Of a DNA stretch of 64,000 nucleotides, positions 45,696-54,370 are shown piece after piece. Origin of the DNA: an uncultured Bacteroidales bacterium (GTDB lineage Bacteria > Bacteroidota > Bacteroidia > Bacteroidales > Muribaculaceae); the NCBI GenBank assembly GCA_947570265.1, contig CANOUR010000001.1:1-64000 (forward strand), read 5' to 3'. The position numbers were made by a program, and so were the translations under genes. The notes beneath the pieces are model-generated. The model saw nothing but the letters and a program-made list of their open reading frames with translations, searched no databases and had not been told where the DNA came from. Numbering within the stretch: the first letter of the stretch is position 1; every line of letters starts with the position of its first letter.

Positions 45696-46945
45696 TGAAA
45701 GTAAGCATAATTGTGATCGGCGACGAGATTTTGCTCGGACGGGTGACAGACACCAATTCGGGTTTTCTCTCGCGCACAATCGACCCCCTCGGATGGCAAG
45801 TCACAGACGTGGCTACGGTGGCCGACCGCCATGATGACATTCTCGATGCAATCGACCGTGCCATGAAAAGATCGGATATCGTGCTGACCACCGGCGGACT
45901 CGGCCCGACGCGCGATGACATCACAAAACAAGCTTTGACCGACTATTTCGGCGGAGGTTTGCATCTCGACGAGCAAGTGCTCGACAACGCGCGTCGCCTC
46001 ATGGAAAGCCGTGGCAGAGCATTCAATGATCTTACGGCAACCCAGGCGATGGTACCCGACAACTGCGAGGTGATTGTCAACACCGCCGGGACAGCCCCCA
46101 TAATGGTATTTGACAAAGATGGACACACACTGGTGGCTATGCCGGGGGTGCCGGCTGAGACAGAGACTATGTTTCCCGGCAAAGTGTTGCCTCGGCTTAT
46201 GGAGCGTTTCGGCAATTCCGACAGACGTTATCTGTCGCACAGGTCGTTGCTCGTAGGCGGCATAGCCGAGAGCGCCATAGCCGAACATCTTGCCAGTTGG
46301 GAGGATTCACTTCAGGAGGGTCTGCATCTGGCATATCTGCCGAACTATGGCATTGTCAGACTGCGCATAGACGGATCAGGCACTGACAAGGCCGAGCTTG
46401 AAAAGCTTATGGACAAAACCCATGCCGATCTGGCCGGACTGATGGATGAGTGGTTGCTCGACACAACAGAGCGGACACTGCCACAGATCGTTCTCGACAC
46501 GTTGGTAAAAAAAAGCCTGACAATAGCTACCGCTGAAAGTTGCACCGGCGGCAATATCGCCCACTCGCTGACTCTTGTGCCCGGAAGCTCGGCGGCAGTG
46601 GCCGGAGGAGTCGTAGCCTACAGCAACAAGGTGAAACAGCATGTGCTCGATGTCAAGGCAGAAACGCTTGAGCGCCACGGCGCCGTATCGACCGCCGTGG
46701 CCGGAGAGATGGCCGAGGGTGTACGCCGCAGTTGTCTGGCCGATGTGGGCGTATCAACGACGGGCATAGCCGGCCCGACAGGCGCCACAGACGGAAAGCC
46801 GGTGGGAACAGTGTGCATCGCGGTATCCACCCCGTCAGGCACAACGAGCACACGTCATCACTTTCCAGGCAACCGCAGTCAGGTGATCGAACGCGCCACC
46901 ACTACCGCTTTGGTCTGCTTGCTTAAACAACTCAAACAATTATGA
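45695..46945 (+). CDS. cinA: CinA family protein (NMN deamidase / competence-damage type)
   Basis: A 416-residue two-domain protein. The N-terminal MoCF/COG1058 domain occupies about 1-170 (IVIGDEILLGRVTDTNSGFL, LTTGGLGPTRDDITKQAL). The C-terminal CinA/PncC domain occupies about 255-410 (TIATAESCTGGNIAHSLTLV, GVVAYSNKVKQHVL, GIAGPTGATDGKPVGTV), the domain that converts NMN to nicotinate mononucleotide. Both are complete. The gene overlaps tsaD by one base and the transporter gene by 4 nt (ATGA), a compact three-gene set. Confidence 0.93.
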   Translation: MKVSIIVIGDEILLGRVTDTNSGFLSRTIDPLGWQVTDVATVADRHDDILDAIDRAMKRSDIVLTTGGLGPTRDDITKQALTDYFGGGLHLDEQVLDNARRLMESRGRAFNDLTATQAMVPDNCEVIVNTAGTAPIMVFDKDGHTLVAMPGVPAETETMFPGKVLPRLMERFGNSDRRYLSHRSLLVGGIAESAIAEHLASWEDSLQEGLHLAYLPNYGIVRLRIDGSGTDKAELEKLMDKTHADLAGLMDEWLLDTTERTLPQIVLDTLVKKSLTIATAESCTGGNIAHSLTLVPGSSAAVAGGVVAYSNKVKQHVLDVKAETLERHGAVSTAVAGEMAEGVRRSCLADVGVSTTGIAGPTGATDGKPVGTVCIAVSTPSGTTSTRHHFPGNRSQVIERATTTALVCLLKQLKQL

Positions 46946-47940
46946 TCCACGCGTATCATCCACATGTGCATGTTCCCGACATGTCGCGGTTGATGAAATT
47001 CGTCAGGACATGGACTCTGCCATTAGCCATCGTGGCCGGCATAGCGGCCTATTTCATATATGTGAACATTCCATGGCTGAACCATACGCACTCCACCGTA
47101 GCGAAAGCGGTCGGACTGATACAGCCGGCTCTGATTTTCGCGATGCTGTTTCTGACCTTCCTCACTATCACTCCCAGTCAGCTGCATCTGCGGCGTTGGC
47201 ATATATGGCACATAGTGATACAGATCGGTCTTTTCGCACTGTTGGCAGGTGGCCTTGCTCTGTCAGGCGACGGCCACCACAGAATATTGGTGGAGAGCGC
47301 CATGCTGTGCCTGCTCTGTCCGACAGCTACAGCAGCCGCAGTTGTGACACGTAAGCTCGACGGCAGCGCGGCCGACATCACTTCCTACACCATTTTGATC
47401 AACATTGCAATAGCCATCACCGCCCCGGCGCTTCTGCCACTCTCCCATCCCCACGAAGGCATGACATTCATTAAAGCGTTCGGAATGATCATAGGCAAGG
47501 TGTTCCCGATACTCATTTGCCCACTTCTGGCAGCATGGGCAGTCAACGCATTGCTGCCACGGATGTCACATGCGCTGCAAAAACTGCGCGACCTGCCCTT
47601 CTATCTGTGGGCTATCGCCCTTTCGCTCGCCATAGCCGTGACGGCAAAAGCAATCGTGCACAGCACCGTTCCCGCAGGCTATCAGCTCGGCATTGCCGGT
47701 GTGTCGCTGGTGTGCTGTCTGCTGCAATTCTGCATCGGCAAGCACATCGGCCGCGCCTATGGTCAGGAAACCGAAGGAGGCCAGGCTCTCGGCCAGAAAA
47801 ACACCGTTTTCATCATATGGCTCGGCTACACATTTCTTTCGCCGGTGACAGCCGTCGCGGGAGGCATGTACAGCATCTGGCACAACATATTCAACTCCTA
47901 CCAGCTTTACCGCAAACAGAAACTGGATGACAAAAACTGA
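46942..47940 (+). CDS. Ten-helix transporter, bile acid/sodium symporter-like
   Basis: A 332-residue hydrophobic protein with about nine or ten membrane helices and a His-rich start (HAYHPHVHVPDM). Segments such as LTFLTITPSQLHL, LCLLCPTATAAAVV and GQKNTVFIIWLGYTFL have the proline/asparagine-broken helices of the bile-acid:Na+ symporter (BASS/SBF) superfamily. The substrate is unknown; Bacteroidota homologues are usually annotated only as transporters. It overlaps cinA by 4 nt and precedes an ABC exporter pair by 15 nt. Confidence 0.6.
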   Translation: MIHAYHPHVHVPDMSRLMKFVRTWTLPLAIVAGIAAYFIYVNIPWLNHTHSTVAKAVGLIQPALIFAMLFLTFLTITPSQLHLRRWHIWHIVIQIGLFALLAGGLALSGDGHHRILVESAMLCLLCPTATAAAVVTRKLDGSAADITSYTILINIAIAITAPALLPLSHPHEGMTFIKAFGMIIGKVFPILICPLLAAWAVNALLPRMSHALQKLRDLPFYLWAIALSLAIAVTAKAIVHSTVPAGYQLGIAGVSLVCCLLQFCIGKHIGRAYGQETEGGQALGQKNTVFIIWLGYTFLSPVTAVAGGMYSIWHNIFNSYQLYRKQKLDDKN

Positions 47941-47955
47941 TAACATTACATTCAA

Positions 47956-48879
47956 ATGGACATACTAAAGGTTGACAACGTCAGCAAATCCTACACCAAT
48001 CATCTTGCCCTCGACAACGTATCGCTGTCAGTGCCTGAGGGATCGGTCTATGGTCTGCTCGGACCAAACGGAGCCGGCAAGACCACACTGATCAGAATAA
48101 TCAATCACATCACAGCCCCCGACAGCGGCGCCGTGACTTTCGACGGCCATCAGCTGACACAGGACGATGTGGTGCATATCGGTTATCTGCCTGAAGAACG
48201 CGGACTCTACAAAAAAATGAAAGTGGGTGAACAGGCTCTTTATTTCGCACGTCTGAAAGGTCTTTCAAAGCGCGATGCGGTGGTCGAGCTACGCCGTTGG
48301 TTCGAGCGGTTTGAGATCATGGACTGGTGGGACAAAAAAGTCGAGGAACTGTCGAAAGGAATGGCACAAAAAGTGCAATTTATCGTGACAGTGCTCCATA
48401 GGCCGAAACTGCTGATATTCGACGAACCATTCTCGGGTTTCGATCCGATAAACGCCAATTTGCTTAAAGAGGAGATAATGCGTCTGCGTGACGGCGGATC
48501 GACGGTCATATTCTCGACCCACAACATGGCTTCGGTAGAAGAAGTGTGTGACCACATATCGCTTATCAACCATGGACGCAACGTGCTGTCGGGCAATGTC
48601 GACGATCTGCGCCGGCGCTATTTTGGAAACCGCTACGAGCTGGCTTACAAAGGCGACAGCGATGAACTCAGCCGGGCATTGGGCGACATGGCCACTGAAA
48701 TAGAACTGTCGCTGAATCCCGAGGGTTACTCCGTGATGTCGCTCCGCAAAACCGACAGTGCTGCGCTTCGCGACGTAATCGATGTGTCGAACCGCACTGT
48801 CGAACTCATATCAATCGCTCCGGCGCTTGCGTCAATGAACCAGATATTCATCCGCACTGTAAAAGACACCACCCTATGA
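47956..48879 (+). CDS. ABC transporter ATP-binding protein, NatA-like
   Basis: A 307-residue ATPase with GPNGAGKTT near residue 38, a Q-loop region YLPEERGLYKKMKV near 80, signature ELSKGMAQKVQFIVTVL near 135 and Walker B LLIFDEPFSGFDP near 154. A C-terminal accessory domain (about 225-300) is typical of the DUF4162-bearing NatA/YhaQ group. It couples to the ABC-2 permease whose ATG overlaps its stop. Substrate is not deducible; NatAB exports Na+ in Bacillus, but homologues differ. Confidence 0.88.
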   Translation: MDILKVDNVSKSYTNHLALDNVSLSVPEGSVYGLLGPNGAGKTTLIRIINHITAPDSGAVTFDGHQLTQDDVVHIGYLPEERGLYKKMKVGEQALYFARLKGLSKRDAVVELRRWFERFEIMDWWDKKVEELSKGMAQKVQFIVTVLHRPKLLIFDEPFSGFDPINANLLKEEIMRLRDGGSTVIFSTHNMASVEEVCDHISLINHGRNVLSGNVDDLRRRYFGNRYELAYKGDSDELSRALGDMATEIELSLNPEGYSVMSLRKTDSAALRDVIDVSNRTVELISIAPALASMNQIFIRTVKDTTL

Positions 48880-50189
48880 ACTCAAATATAAAACTCGTCA
48901 TCTCCCGCGAATACCGCGAGCGTGTAGGCAAAAAAAGCTTCTTGATAACAACAATACTCATGCCGATACTGATGCTCGGACTGATGGTGGCACCGGCATT
49001 GATCATGAGCATAGGCATGGGACAGTCAAAAACGACGGTGGTGGTGGTTGACAACTCGGGTATAGTCGCCAATGAACTGAAAAGCGACGAGAACACAGTG
49101 TTCATGCCCACTGACGCCACTGTTGACAGTGCCATGAGGCGCGCCGATGCCGACGCCATACTGGTGATACCACGTGAACTTATGACATCTAAGAAACCAT
49201 CTCTCAAATACTACAGCAACGGCCCGTCGTCGATGCTCGTCGAAACGACCATACGCTCGGCCGTCAACGAGATTGTGGAGCAGCGCCGTCTGAGAGACTA
49301 CGACATCGAGAATCTCGGCGAAATCATGCAAGCCGTTGAGTGCGATGTCGATATGTCTACCGTTCGCCTCGACCGGGAGAATGCCGAGACTGCATCGTCG
49401 GAGCTGTCATCGGGACTGGGCATAATGCTGACATTTGTACTCTATATGTTCCTGCTGCTATACGGACAGATGGTGATGACCTCGATCATTGAAGAAAAGA
49501 ACAACCGCGTGCTTGAGATCGTGGTATCGTCGGTGAAACCGGCACAGATGATGATGGGCAAGATCATCGGCGTGGCATTTGTGGCCGTGACCCAGATTGT
49601 GATATGGGGTGTGCTGATAGCGGCCATGTCATCGCTGGTGCTTCCAGCCATTATGCCGGATCAGATCATGGCCGACGTGGCAGCTCTCAACGCCGGCAAC
49701 ACTGCGGCACTGAGCGACACTGCCGACATATCGCTTCTGCAGGCTGTTGCAGCCTTGGGCAATGTGGGCTACATTCTCCAGATCATTGGTGTCCTGACCC
49801 TATTCCTGGTCGGTGGATTCCTATTCTACGCATCGATCTATGCCGCAATAGGCTCGGCAGTCGACAACATCCAGGACGCATCGCAGCTTCAAACAGTGAC
49901 GGTAGTGCCCGTCATCATCGGCCTTATCTGCGCAATGGGAGCAGCCACCGATCCAAACACTCCGGTGGCATTCTGGATGTCGATCATACCGTTCACATCG
50001 CCAATGGTGATGATGGCACGTGTGCCGTTCGGCATACCGGCATGGGAGATAATTGTGTCACTTGCATTGCTGTTCATTTCATTCATCGGCATGGTGTGGG
50101 TCGCAGCCAAAATATACCGTGTGGGTATATTCATGTACGGAAAGAAGCCAACGGTGAAGGAACTTATCCGTTGGGTGAAATACAAATAA
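48876..50189 (+). CDS. ABC-2 type permease, NatB/YhaP-like
   Basis: A 437-residue membrane protein with one N-terminal helix (about 22-45), a large extracytoplasmic domain (about 46-175), and five or six C-terminal helices (about 180-425) containing MVMTSIIEEKNNRVLEIVVSSVKPAQMMMGKIIG, the hallmark of this permease family. It overlaps the ATPase gene by 4 nt, so they form one exporter. The last gene before the long hairpin at 50224. Confidence 0.88.
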   Translation: MNSNIKLVISREYRERVGKKSFLITTILMPILMLGLMVAPALIMSIGMGQSKTTVVVVDNSGIVANELKSDENTVFMPTDATVDSAMRRADADAILVIPRELMTSKKPSLKYYSNGPSSMLVETTIRSAVNEIVEQRRLRDYDIENLGEIMQAVECDVDMSTVRLDRENAETASSELSSGLGIMLTFVLYMFLLLYGQMVMTSIIEEKNNRVLEIVVSSVKPAQMMMGKIIGVAFVAVTQIVIWGVLIAAMSSLVLPAIMPDQIMADVAALNAGNTAALSDTADISLLQAVAALGNVGYILQIIGVLTLFLVGGFLFYASIYAAIGSAVDNIQDASQLQTVTVVPVIIGLICAMGAATDPNTPVAFWMSIIPFTSPMVMMARVPFGIPAWEIIVSLALLFISFIGMVWVAAKIYRVGIFMYGKKPTVKELIRWVKYK

Positions 50190-50223
50190 AACTTAAGAAT
50201 ATAACAAACGGCTCACCAGCACG

Positions 50224-50280
50224 TTTCACATTAAAGCAGTGCGGCGCACAGTGTGTGTCGCGCTGCTAATTAATGTGAAA
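50224..50280. repeat. Long interrupted inverted repeat upstream of rpoD
   Basis: Outer arms tttcacattaa (50224-50234) and ttaatgtgaaa (50270-50280) pair perfectly over 11 bp. An inner stem agcagtgcgg (50235-50244) pairs with tcgcgctgct (50258-50267) with two G-U pairs. The loop is 13 nt. It is followed on the plus strand by aacaggc, with no T-run. It may terminate the exporter transcript or act as an upstream control element for rpoD. Confidence 0.6.
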
Positions 50281-50291
50281 AACAGGCGCAT

Positions 50292-50325
50292 TTTGCGACT
50301 GACTGACAAAAAAGTCGTAAATTCG
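50292..50325 (+). promoter_or_regulatory. Candidate rpoD promoter
   Basis: TTTG (50292-50295) and TAAATTCG (50318-50325) are 22 nt apart. The -7 box differs from TAnnTTTG at one base (C for T). The ATG is 26 nt farther on. Confidence 0.4.
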
Positions 50326-50351
50326 CGCGATAAAAACTCCGGTAACGAAGC

Positions 50352-51212
50352 ATGAGACAATTAAAAATCACAAAATCAATAACTAACCGTGAGAGCGCTT
50401 CGCTCGACAAGTATCTTCAGGAAATAGGTCGCGAAGAGCTGATCTCGGTTGAAGAGGAAGTCGAACTCGCCCAGCGCATCCGTCAGGGTGACCAGCGCGC
50501 CCTCGAGAAACTCACCCGTGCCAATCTGCGCTTTGTTGTATCCGTAGCCAAGCAATACCAGAACCAGGGTCTGTCACTGCCCGACCTGATCAATGAAGGA
50601 AACCTCGGACTGATCAAGGCCGCCCAGAAATTTGACGAAACCCGCGGCTTCAAATTCATATCCTACGCCGTATGGTGGATTCGTCAGTCGATCCTGCAGG
50701 CTCTCGCCGAACAGAGCCGAATTGTGCGTCTGCCACTCAACCAAGTTGGCTCGCTCAACAAGATATCCAAAGCTTTATCGAAATTTGAGCAGGAAAATGA
50801 GCGTCGCCCGTCGCCTGAGGAACTTGCCGAACGCCTCGATGTGCCTGTCGACAAAATCGCCGACACGCTCAAGGTGTCGGGACGCCACATATCGGTGGAC
50901 GCACCTTTTGTCGAGGGCGAGGACAATTCGCTGCTTGATGTGCTGACAAACGATGATTCTCCCATGGCCGATGCCACCCTCACACAGGAGTCACTGTCGA
51001 AAGAGGTTGACCGCGCGCTACGACAGCTGCATGAGCGCGAACGCGACATCTTGAAAATGTTCTTCGGCATCGGATGCCAGGAAATGACACTTGAAGAAAT
51101 CGGCGCCAAATTTGACCTGACACGCGAACGCGTGCGCCAGATCAAGGAGAAAGCCATACGCCGCCTGAAAGGTCAGAAAAGCAAACTGCTTAAGACCTAT
51201 CTCGGACAATAA
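50352..51212 (+). CDS. rpoD: Primary RNA polymerase sigma factor
   Basis: A 286-residue group 1 sigma factor. Region 1.2 begins near residue 17 ([26 protein letters not shown]); region 2 includes [40 protein letters not shown] and the -10 recognition helix [19 protein letters not shown] near 95; region 3 lies near 140-200; region 4 ends with [18 protein letters not shown] near 258. Region 1.1 is absent, as usual in Bacteroidota, whose primary sigma factor reads TTTG/TAnnTTTG promoters. A strong palindrome follows the stop. Confidence 0.96.
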   Translation: MRQLKITKSITNRESASLDKYLQEIGREELISVEEEVELAQRIRQGDQRALEKLTRANLRFVVSVAKQYQNQGLSLPDLINEGNLGLIKAAQKFDETRGFKFISYAVWWIRQSILQALAEQSRIVRLPLNQVGSLNKISKALSKFEQENERRPSPEELAERLDVPVDKIADTLKVSGRHISVDAPFVEGEDNSLLDVLTNDDSPMADATLTQESLSKEVDRALRQLHERERDILKMFFGIGCQEMTLEEIGAKFDLTRERVRQIKEKAIRRLKGQKSKLLKTYLGQ

Positions 51213-51227
51213 TCCGCACTTACTTCA

Positions 51228-51270
51228 CAACAGCGTGGCAGCACAAAGTCTTTGTGCTGCCACGCTGTTG
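51228..51270. terminator. Perfect 21-bp palindromic hairpin between convergent genes
   Basis: caacagcgtggcagcacaaa (plus g) at 51228-51248 pairs perfectly with 51250-51270, leaving one unpaired base. It lies between the rpoD stop and the stop of the opposing small secreted protein gene and could serve as a bidirectional terminator, though no T-run follows on either side. Confidence 0.75.
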
Positions 51271-51281
51271 TAGCCCCCATC

Positions 51282-51737
51282 TCATAAAACTATGTAGTAA
51301 TCGTCCGAAACAATGTCACTGTTTTCAGACGGGTCACATGTGCGTCGATGGCGCTTCACATTCACAATATTGCGTATCTCGACTGTGAGCAGCCAACTGC
51401 CATTGCGCTGCTGCACGAGTGTATAGCATGATGATTTGCCACTCTCGGAGAATTTAATCTCCATCGTGCGCCCCTGAACCATTTCAAACGAAACTGACTT
51501 TTCCCGATCACGCTCAAAGGCATCCTTCAACTGACGGGCGGAACTGTCATCAATGACAAGCACCTTTGACGCCTTGCTTACCTTGTGGGTCTTCGGATCG
51601 CGGTTTTCACTATAAGCCACATATTGCGTGGTCTTTTTCTTTTCGATTTTCTCGACAGCACGGTCAATGTTGGCCTGCGCCGACGCCGTGAGCGCCACCA
51701 TGAAAGTGAGAATTATGAAGGTGAAGAAATGTTTCAT
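51282..51737 (-). CDS. Small secreted protein, possibly DUF5024-like
   Basis: A 151-residue protein with signal peptide (MKHFFTFIILTFMVALTASA). The mature part is basic and beta-rich, with ENRDPKTHKVSKASKVLVID and FEMVQGRTMEIKFSESGK. It resembles small DUF5024-type proteins that lie beside ECF sigma genes in Bacteroidota, but the match is from memory and tentative. It is the last gene in the third sigma / anti-sigma-like set, 27 nt from the anti-sigma-like gene. Two Cys (CYTLVQQ and RTCDPSEN) could form a disulfide. Confidence 0.6.
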   Translation of the reverse strand: MKHFFTFIILTFMVALTASAQANIDRAVEKIEKKKTTQYVAYSENRDPKTHKVSKASKVLVIDDSSARQLKDAFERDREKSVSFEMVQGRTMEIKFSESGKSSCYTLVQQRNGSWLLTVEIRNIVNVKRHRRTCDPSENSDIVSDDYYIVL

Positions 51738-51764
51738 ATCGTACCTGATAAATAATTGTATGTC

Positions 51765-52307
51765 TTATTCTGAAAAAGCCCTTTGAACCAGATCGCGCAC
51801 CATGGGATCGTCCATATCGATGCCGGCATAATCGCCTACCGTTTCAACTTCATGCGCACGTGCCACTGCCCGCTCCACAACCGCCTGCTGACTGCTGACT
51901 ATAGACTCGACACGTTTCACCTCAGGTAGGATCTGCGCCAGATCTGTGACTTTTTCACCATTGCGTATCACATAGCTCCCACGATAGATGTCGTATTCGT
52001 CGGGCTGAGCCGACATCCGCATCATATAGCTTACACCAACCGAGAGCATCATCACTACAGCAGCAGCCGACGAGAACCATATGGCCATCCGTGGTATGCC
52101 ACGACGGCGTGGCGCGTTATCGCAAGGAGCCAGCGATGCATACCACTGCATCATATCGCGATACTGCTCAAGATCGGCCGGCACACGGCGACCGGGTGCG
52201 AAAGCAGCAAAGAGCCGCGCCTCTTCGGCAACTGTGGTCTCACCGGCAAAAAAGCGGTTGACAAGCAGGTTGATATCTCTTGGTTTTGTATTAAACAACT
52301 GTTTCAT
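51765..52307 (-). CDS. Membrane anti-sigma-factor-like protein
   Basis: A 180-residue protein with one central membrane segment (about 74-95, MAIWFSSAAAVVMMLSVGVSYMM), a cytoplasmic N-terminal domain (DINLLVNRFFAGETTVAEEARLF) resembling anti-sigma factors, and a periplasmic C-terminal part. ATG 52307 is preferred; a TTG at 52325 would overlap the sigma gene by 11 nt. It follows the ECF sigma gene by 7 nt. No zinc motif is seen. The pairing with a sigma factor is the main evidence. Confidence 0.7.
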   Translation of the reverse strand: MKQLFNTKPRDINLLVNRFFAGETTVAEEARLFAAFAPGRRVPADLEQYRDMMQWYASLAPCDNAPRRRGIPRMAIWFSSAAAVVMMLSVGVSYMMRMSAQPDEYDIYRGSYVIRNGEKVTDLAQILPEVKRVESIVSSQQAVVERAVARAHEVETVGDYAGIDMDDPMVRDLVQRAFSE

Positions 52308-52314
52308 AGCTTCA

Positions 52315-52809
52315 TCATTTGACAAATAATGATTTCACACGCGCACGGGTCCGACACAGCAACACACGCACATTTGCCGGAGTTGTGCCAATGATCCGGG
52401 CAATCTCTTCTGTCTCAAGCCCCTCGGAGTGGCGCATTCTCATCACCGCCTGCTGCGCCGGAGCAAGTTGCGACATCACCCGATCGACCTCTGCCGCGAA
52501 CTCTGCCGATATCATCACATCATCGGGAGCGTTACCGGGCATATCAGGCAACTCGACATCGACCTCAGACAGACTGACAACCACACCTCGTCCACGCAAG
52601 TGATCGATCGCAAGATTGCGGGCTATCACCCCGGCAAGCGCATCGACCGACCTGTATCCGTCAAGACGGTCGCGCAACTGCCATAGCCGCAGAAGTGTAT
52701 CCTGAGCTATATCCTCGGCCGTGTCGGCATCGCGGGTCATGGTGATGGCCGTGCGATAGATTGCCGGACGCAGCCTGCTGACGAGCGCTTCGAAGTCGGG
52801 TTGTCGCAT
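52315..52809 (-). CDS. ECF (sigma-70 family) RNA polymerase sigma factor, third module
   Basis: A 164-residue sigma factor with region 2 (RDADTAEDIAQDTLLRLWQLR near 25-46, then VDALAGVIARNLAIDHLR) and region 4 (QLAPAQQAVMRMRHSEGLETEEIARIIGTTPANVRVLLCRTRARV near 115-160). Length and motifs are standard. It starts the module with an anti-sigma-like protein and a small secreted protein, and is divergent from the PAS gene. Its regulon cannot be read here. Confidence 0.92.
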   Translation of the reverse strand: MRQPDFEALVSRLRPAIYRTAITMTRDADTAEDIAQDTLLRLWQLRDRLDGYRSVDALAGVIARNLAIDHLRGRGVVVSLSEVDVELPDMPGNAPDDVMISAEFAAEVDRVMSQLAPAQQAVMRMRHSEGLETEEIARIIGTTPANVRVLLCRTRARVKSLFVK

Positions 52810-52864
52810 TCACTTATAAGACGGCAAAAAGGCGTGAATGTTACACCGCTATTGAAAAATTGTG

Positions 52865-52872
52865 TAATTTTG
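52865..52872 (+). promoter_or_regulatory. -7 box of the PAS gene promoter
   Basis: TAATTTTG fits TAnnTTTG and ends 20 nt before the ATG at 52893. Confidence 0.6.
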
Positions 52873-52892
52873 CAGCAGCTAAGCAAATACTC

Positions 52893-53243
52893 ATGGAATA
52901 TATCAACGCAATTCCCGATTGGGCATGGGGCATGAACTGCGCCGTGACCGTATGCGACCACAAGTGCGACATCATTTATATGAATGCGCGATCGAGAGAG
53001 ACCTTTGCCAAACATGGCGACATCATCGGACACAACCTCATGGACTATCATCCGGCGCATGCCATCGAGACGATCAAGCGATTACTCGCCACCGGCGGAC
53101 AAAACTGCTACACCATCGAGAAACAGGGAATGAAAAAAATGATATTTCAGACCGCATGGCTCCGCGAAGACGGCTCGGTTGGCGGACTCGTTGAACTGTC
53201 GATGGTTATACCCTCTGACATGCCGCACTACGTGCGTTCATGA
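52893..53243 (+). CDS. Small PAS-domain protein
   Basis: A 116-residue protein that is almost entirely one PAS domain: AVTVCDHKCDIIYMNARSRETF near 17-38, IIGHNLMDYHPAHAIETIKRLL near 48-69, and KKMIFQTAWLREDGSVGGLVEL near 85-106. Cys16, Cys21 and Cys25 cluster at the start of the domain, with another near 75 (NCYTIEK). A redox- or cofactor-dependent sensor is possible. No effector domain is attached, so it must act through a partner. ATG 52893 is chosen, being downstream of a -7 box; an upstream TTG would include promoter bases. Confidence 0.75.
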   Translation: MEYINAIPDWAWGMNCAVTVCDHKCDIIYMNARSRETFAKHGDIIGHNLMDYHPAHAIETIKRLLATGGQNCYTIEKQGMKKMIFQTAWLREDGSVGGLVELSMVIPSDMPHYVRS

Positions 53244-53296
53244 ACAATCGGGAATGCCCGGCAATTGTGAAAAAATGCAAAAATAAAACATCAGCT

Positions 53297-53328
53297 ATTG
53301 CATCGTACGCTCAAAAGTCATACCTTTG
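53297..53328 (+). promoter_or_regulatory. Promoter of tRNA-Pro
   Basis: ATTG (53297-53300), a 20-nt spacer and TACCTTTG (53321-53328) match the Bacteroidota promoter layout. The first tRNA base follows 21 nt downstream. Confidence 0.65.
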
Positions 53329-53349
53329 CATCGCTTTTCCAAACAACCT

Positions 53350-53427
53350 CGGGGTGTAGCTCAGCCCGGTTAGAGTACGCGTCTGGGGGGCGTGTGGTCG
53401 CAAGTTCGAATCTTGTCACCCCGACCA
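53350..53427 (+). tRNA. tRNA-Pro(GGG)
   Basis: The sequence folds as a cloverleaf. The acceptor stem pairs cggggtg (53350-53356) with caccccg (53417-53423). The anticodon loop ctggggg has anticodon GGG at 53385-53387. The T-loop is ttcgaat. Discriminator A and CCA (425-427) are encoded. The D-arm reads gctcagcccggttagagt. The anticodon stem includes G-U pairs, which is acceptable. A promoter lies just upstream and a hairpin terminator downstream. Confidence 0.93.
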
Positions 53428-53441
53428 AATGAGGAAGTTTG

Positions 53442-53475
53442 AAAGTCAGCCGCTTTTTCGAGCGGCTGACTTTTT
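53442..53475 (+). terminator. Terminator after tRNA-Pro
   Basis: A 13-bp stem (53442-53454 with 53461-53473; core agtcagccgct/agcggctgact) with a short loop is followed by TTTTT, 15 nt beyond the tRNA. Confidence 0.88.
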
Positions 53476-53547
53476 ATGTATGCTATCATAGCTCCAAGTC
53501 GTTGCTTAAAAAAAGCAATCGTGAGCAACAAGGTTTTCGACAGTGCG

Positions 53548-53579
53548 TTTGCTTGTTTGATTAATATGTCGTAATTTTG
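53548..53579 (+). promoter_or_regulatory. Promoter of the TPR protein gene
   Basis: TTTG (53548-53551), a 20-nt spacer and TAATTTTG (53572-53579) fit the Bacteroidota consensus fully. The ATG is 73 nt downstream, leaving a leader of about 66 nt. Confidence 0.7.
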
Positions 53580-53652
53580 CGCGCTATCAGGCTGTGTATG
53601 CCACAACCAACACAGACTGATATAAAACAGAATAATACAAACCTACTATACA

Positions 53653-54342
53653 ATGGCAACCGAACAAAAAAACGACGAGAACCGCACCTCGATCGACAAC
53701 ATCAACGACTCTCTGACCGGACTTGAACAGAAAGTGCAGAACAACCAGAAGGTGATCATGTGGCTCTGCGTAGCCGCTGCCGCTGTAGTCTGCGTGATCT
53801 TCCTCTATGTCTACGCATTCCAGAAGCCCCGCACCGAAGCCGGCAACAACGCCATCGGCCAGGCTGACACCGAACTGCTCAACGGCAACGACTCGACGGC
53901 TCTCGACCAGTATCGCCAGGTGGTCGACAACTATGGCGGTGACGCTGCCAACCGTGCCGCACTCAATGCAGCCATACTGCTCTACAAAGACAAAAAATAT
54001 CAAGAGGCCATCGACTACCTCAAGAAATACGACACCAAGGAATCGGTGATCGGAGCAAGCGCCATAGCCCTGCAGGGCGACTGCTATGTCAACCTCAAGG
54101 ACTATGACAATGCCCTTTCATGCTTCCGCAAGGCAGCCAAGGAAAGCGACAACAACCCCTACTACACACCCTATTTCCTCATGAAAGAGGCAACCGTGCT
54201 CCATCACATCAAGGACTACAGCAAGGAAGCCGACGTGTACGAACGACTGATTGCCGACTATCCGGCCTACGGAGAGCAAAACCGCATCGATTTCGAGAAA
54301 TATCTCGAACGCGCCAAAGCACTCGCCGGCGAAGCCAACTGA
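53653..54342 (+). CDS. Membrane-anchored tetratricopeptide-repeat protein
   Basis: A 229-residue protein with a charged cytoplasmic N-terminus (about 1-34), one membrane helix (about 36-56, VIMWLCVAAAAVVCVIFLYVYAF) and an extracytoplasmic part of TPR-like repeats: TALDQYRQVVDNYGGDAANRAALN near 85-108, KKYQEAIDYLKKY near 118, KDYDNALSCFRKAA near 152 and KDYSKEADVYERLI near 189. The layout resembles Bacteroidota proteins of the YfgM/BamD-like type, which help envelope biogenesis, but no specific assignment can be made. It stands alone between a tRNA and an exporter gene with its own promoter. Confidence 0.75.
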   Translation: MATEQKNDENRTSIDNINDSLTGLEQKVQNNQKVIMWLCVAAAAVVCVIFLYVYAFQKPRTEAGNNAIGQADTELLNGNDSTALDQYRQVVDNYGGDAANRAALNAAILLYKDKKYQEAIDYLKKYDTKESVIGASAIALQGDCYVNLKDYDNALSCFRKAAKESDNNPYYTPYFLMKEATVLHHIKDYSKEADVYERLIADYPAYGEQNRIDFEKYLERAKALAGEAN

Positions 54343-54370
54343 TTTTGACAATAACACAAAAGATCTTACC

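Noticed and set aside
53370..53606. Minus-strand protein ending in GDKIRTCDHTPPRRVL
   Set aside because: Its end is the antisense of tRNA-Pro; this is a well-known false protein produced by translating tRNA genes.
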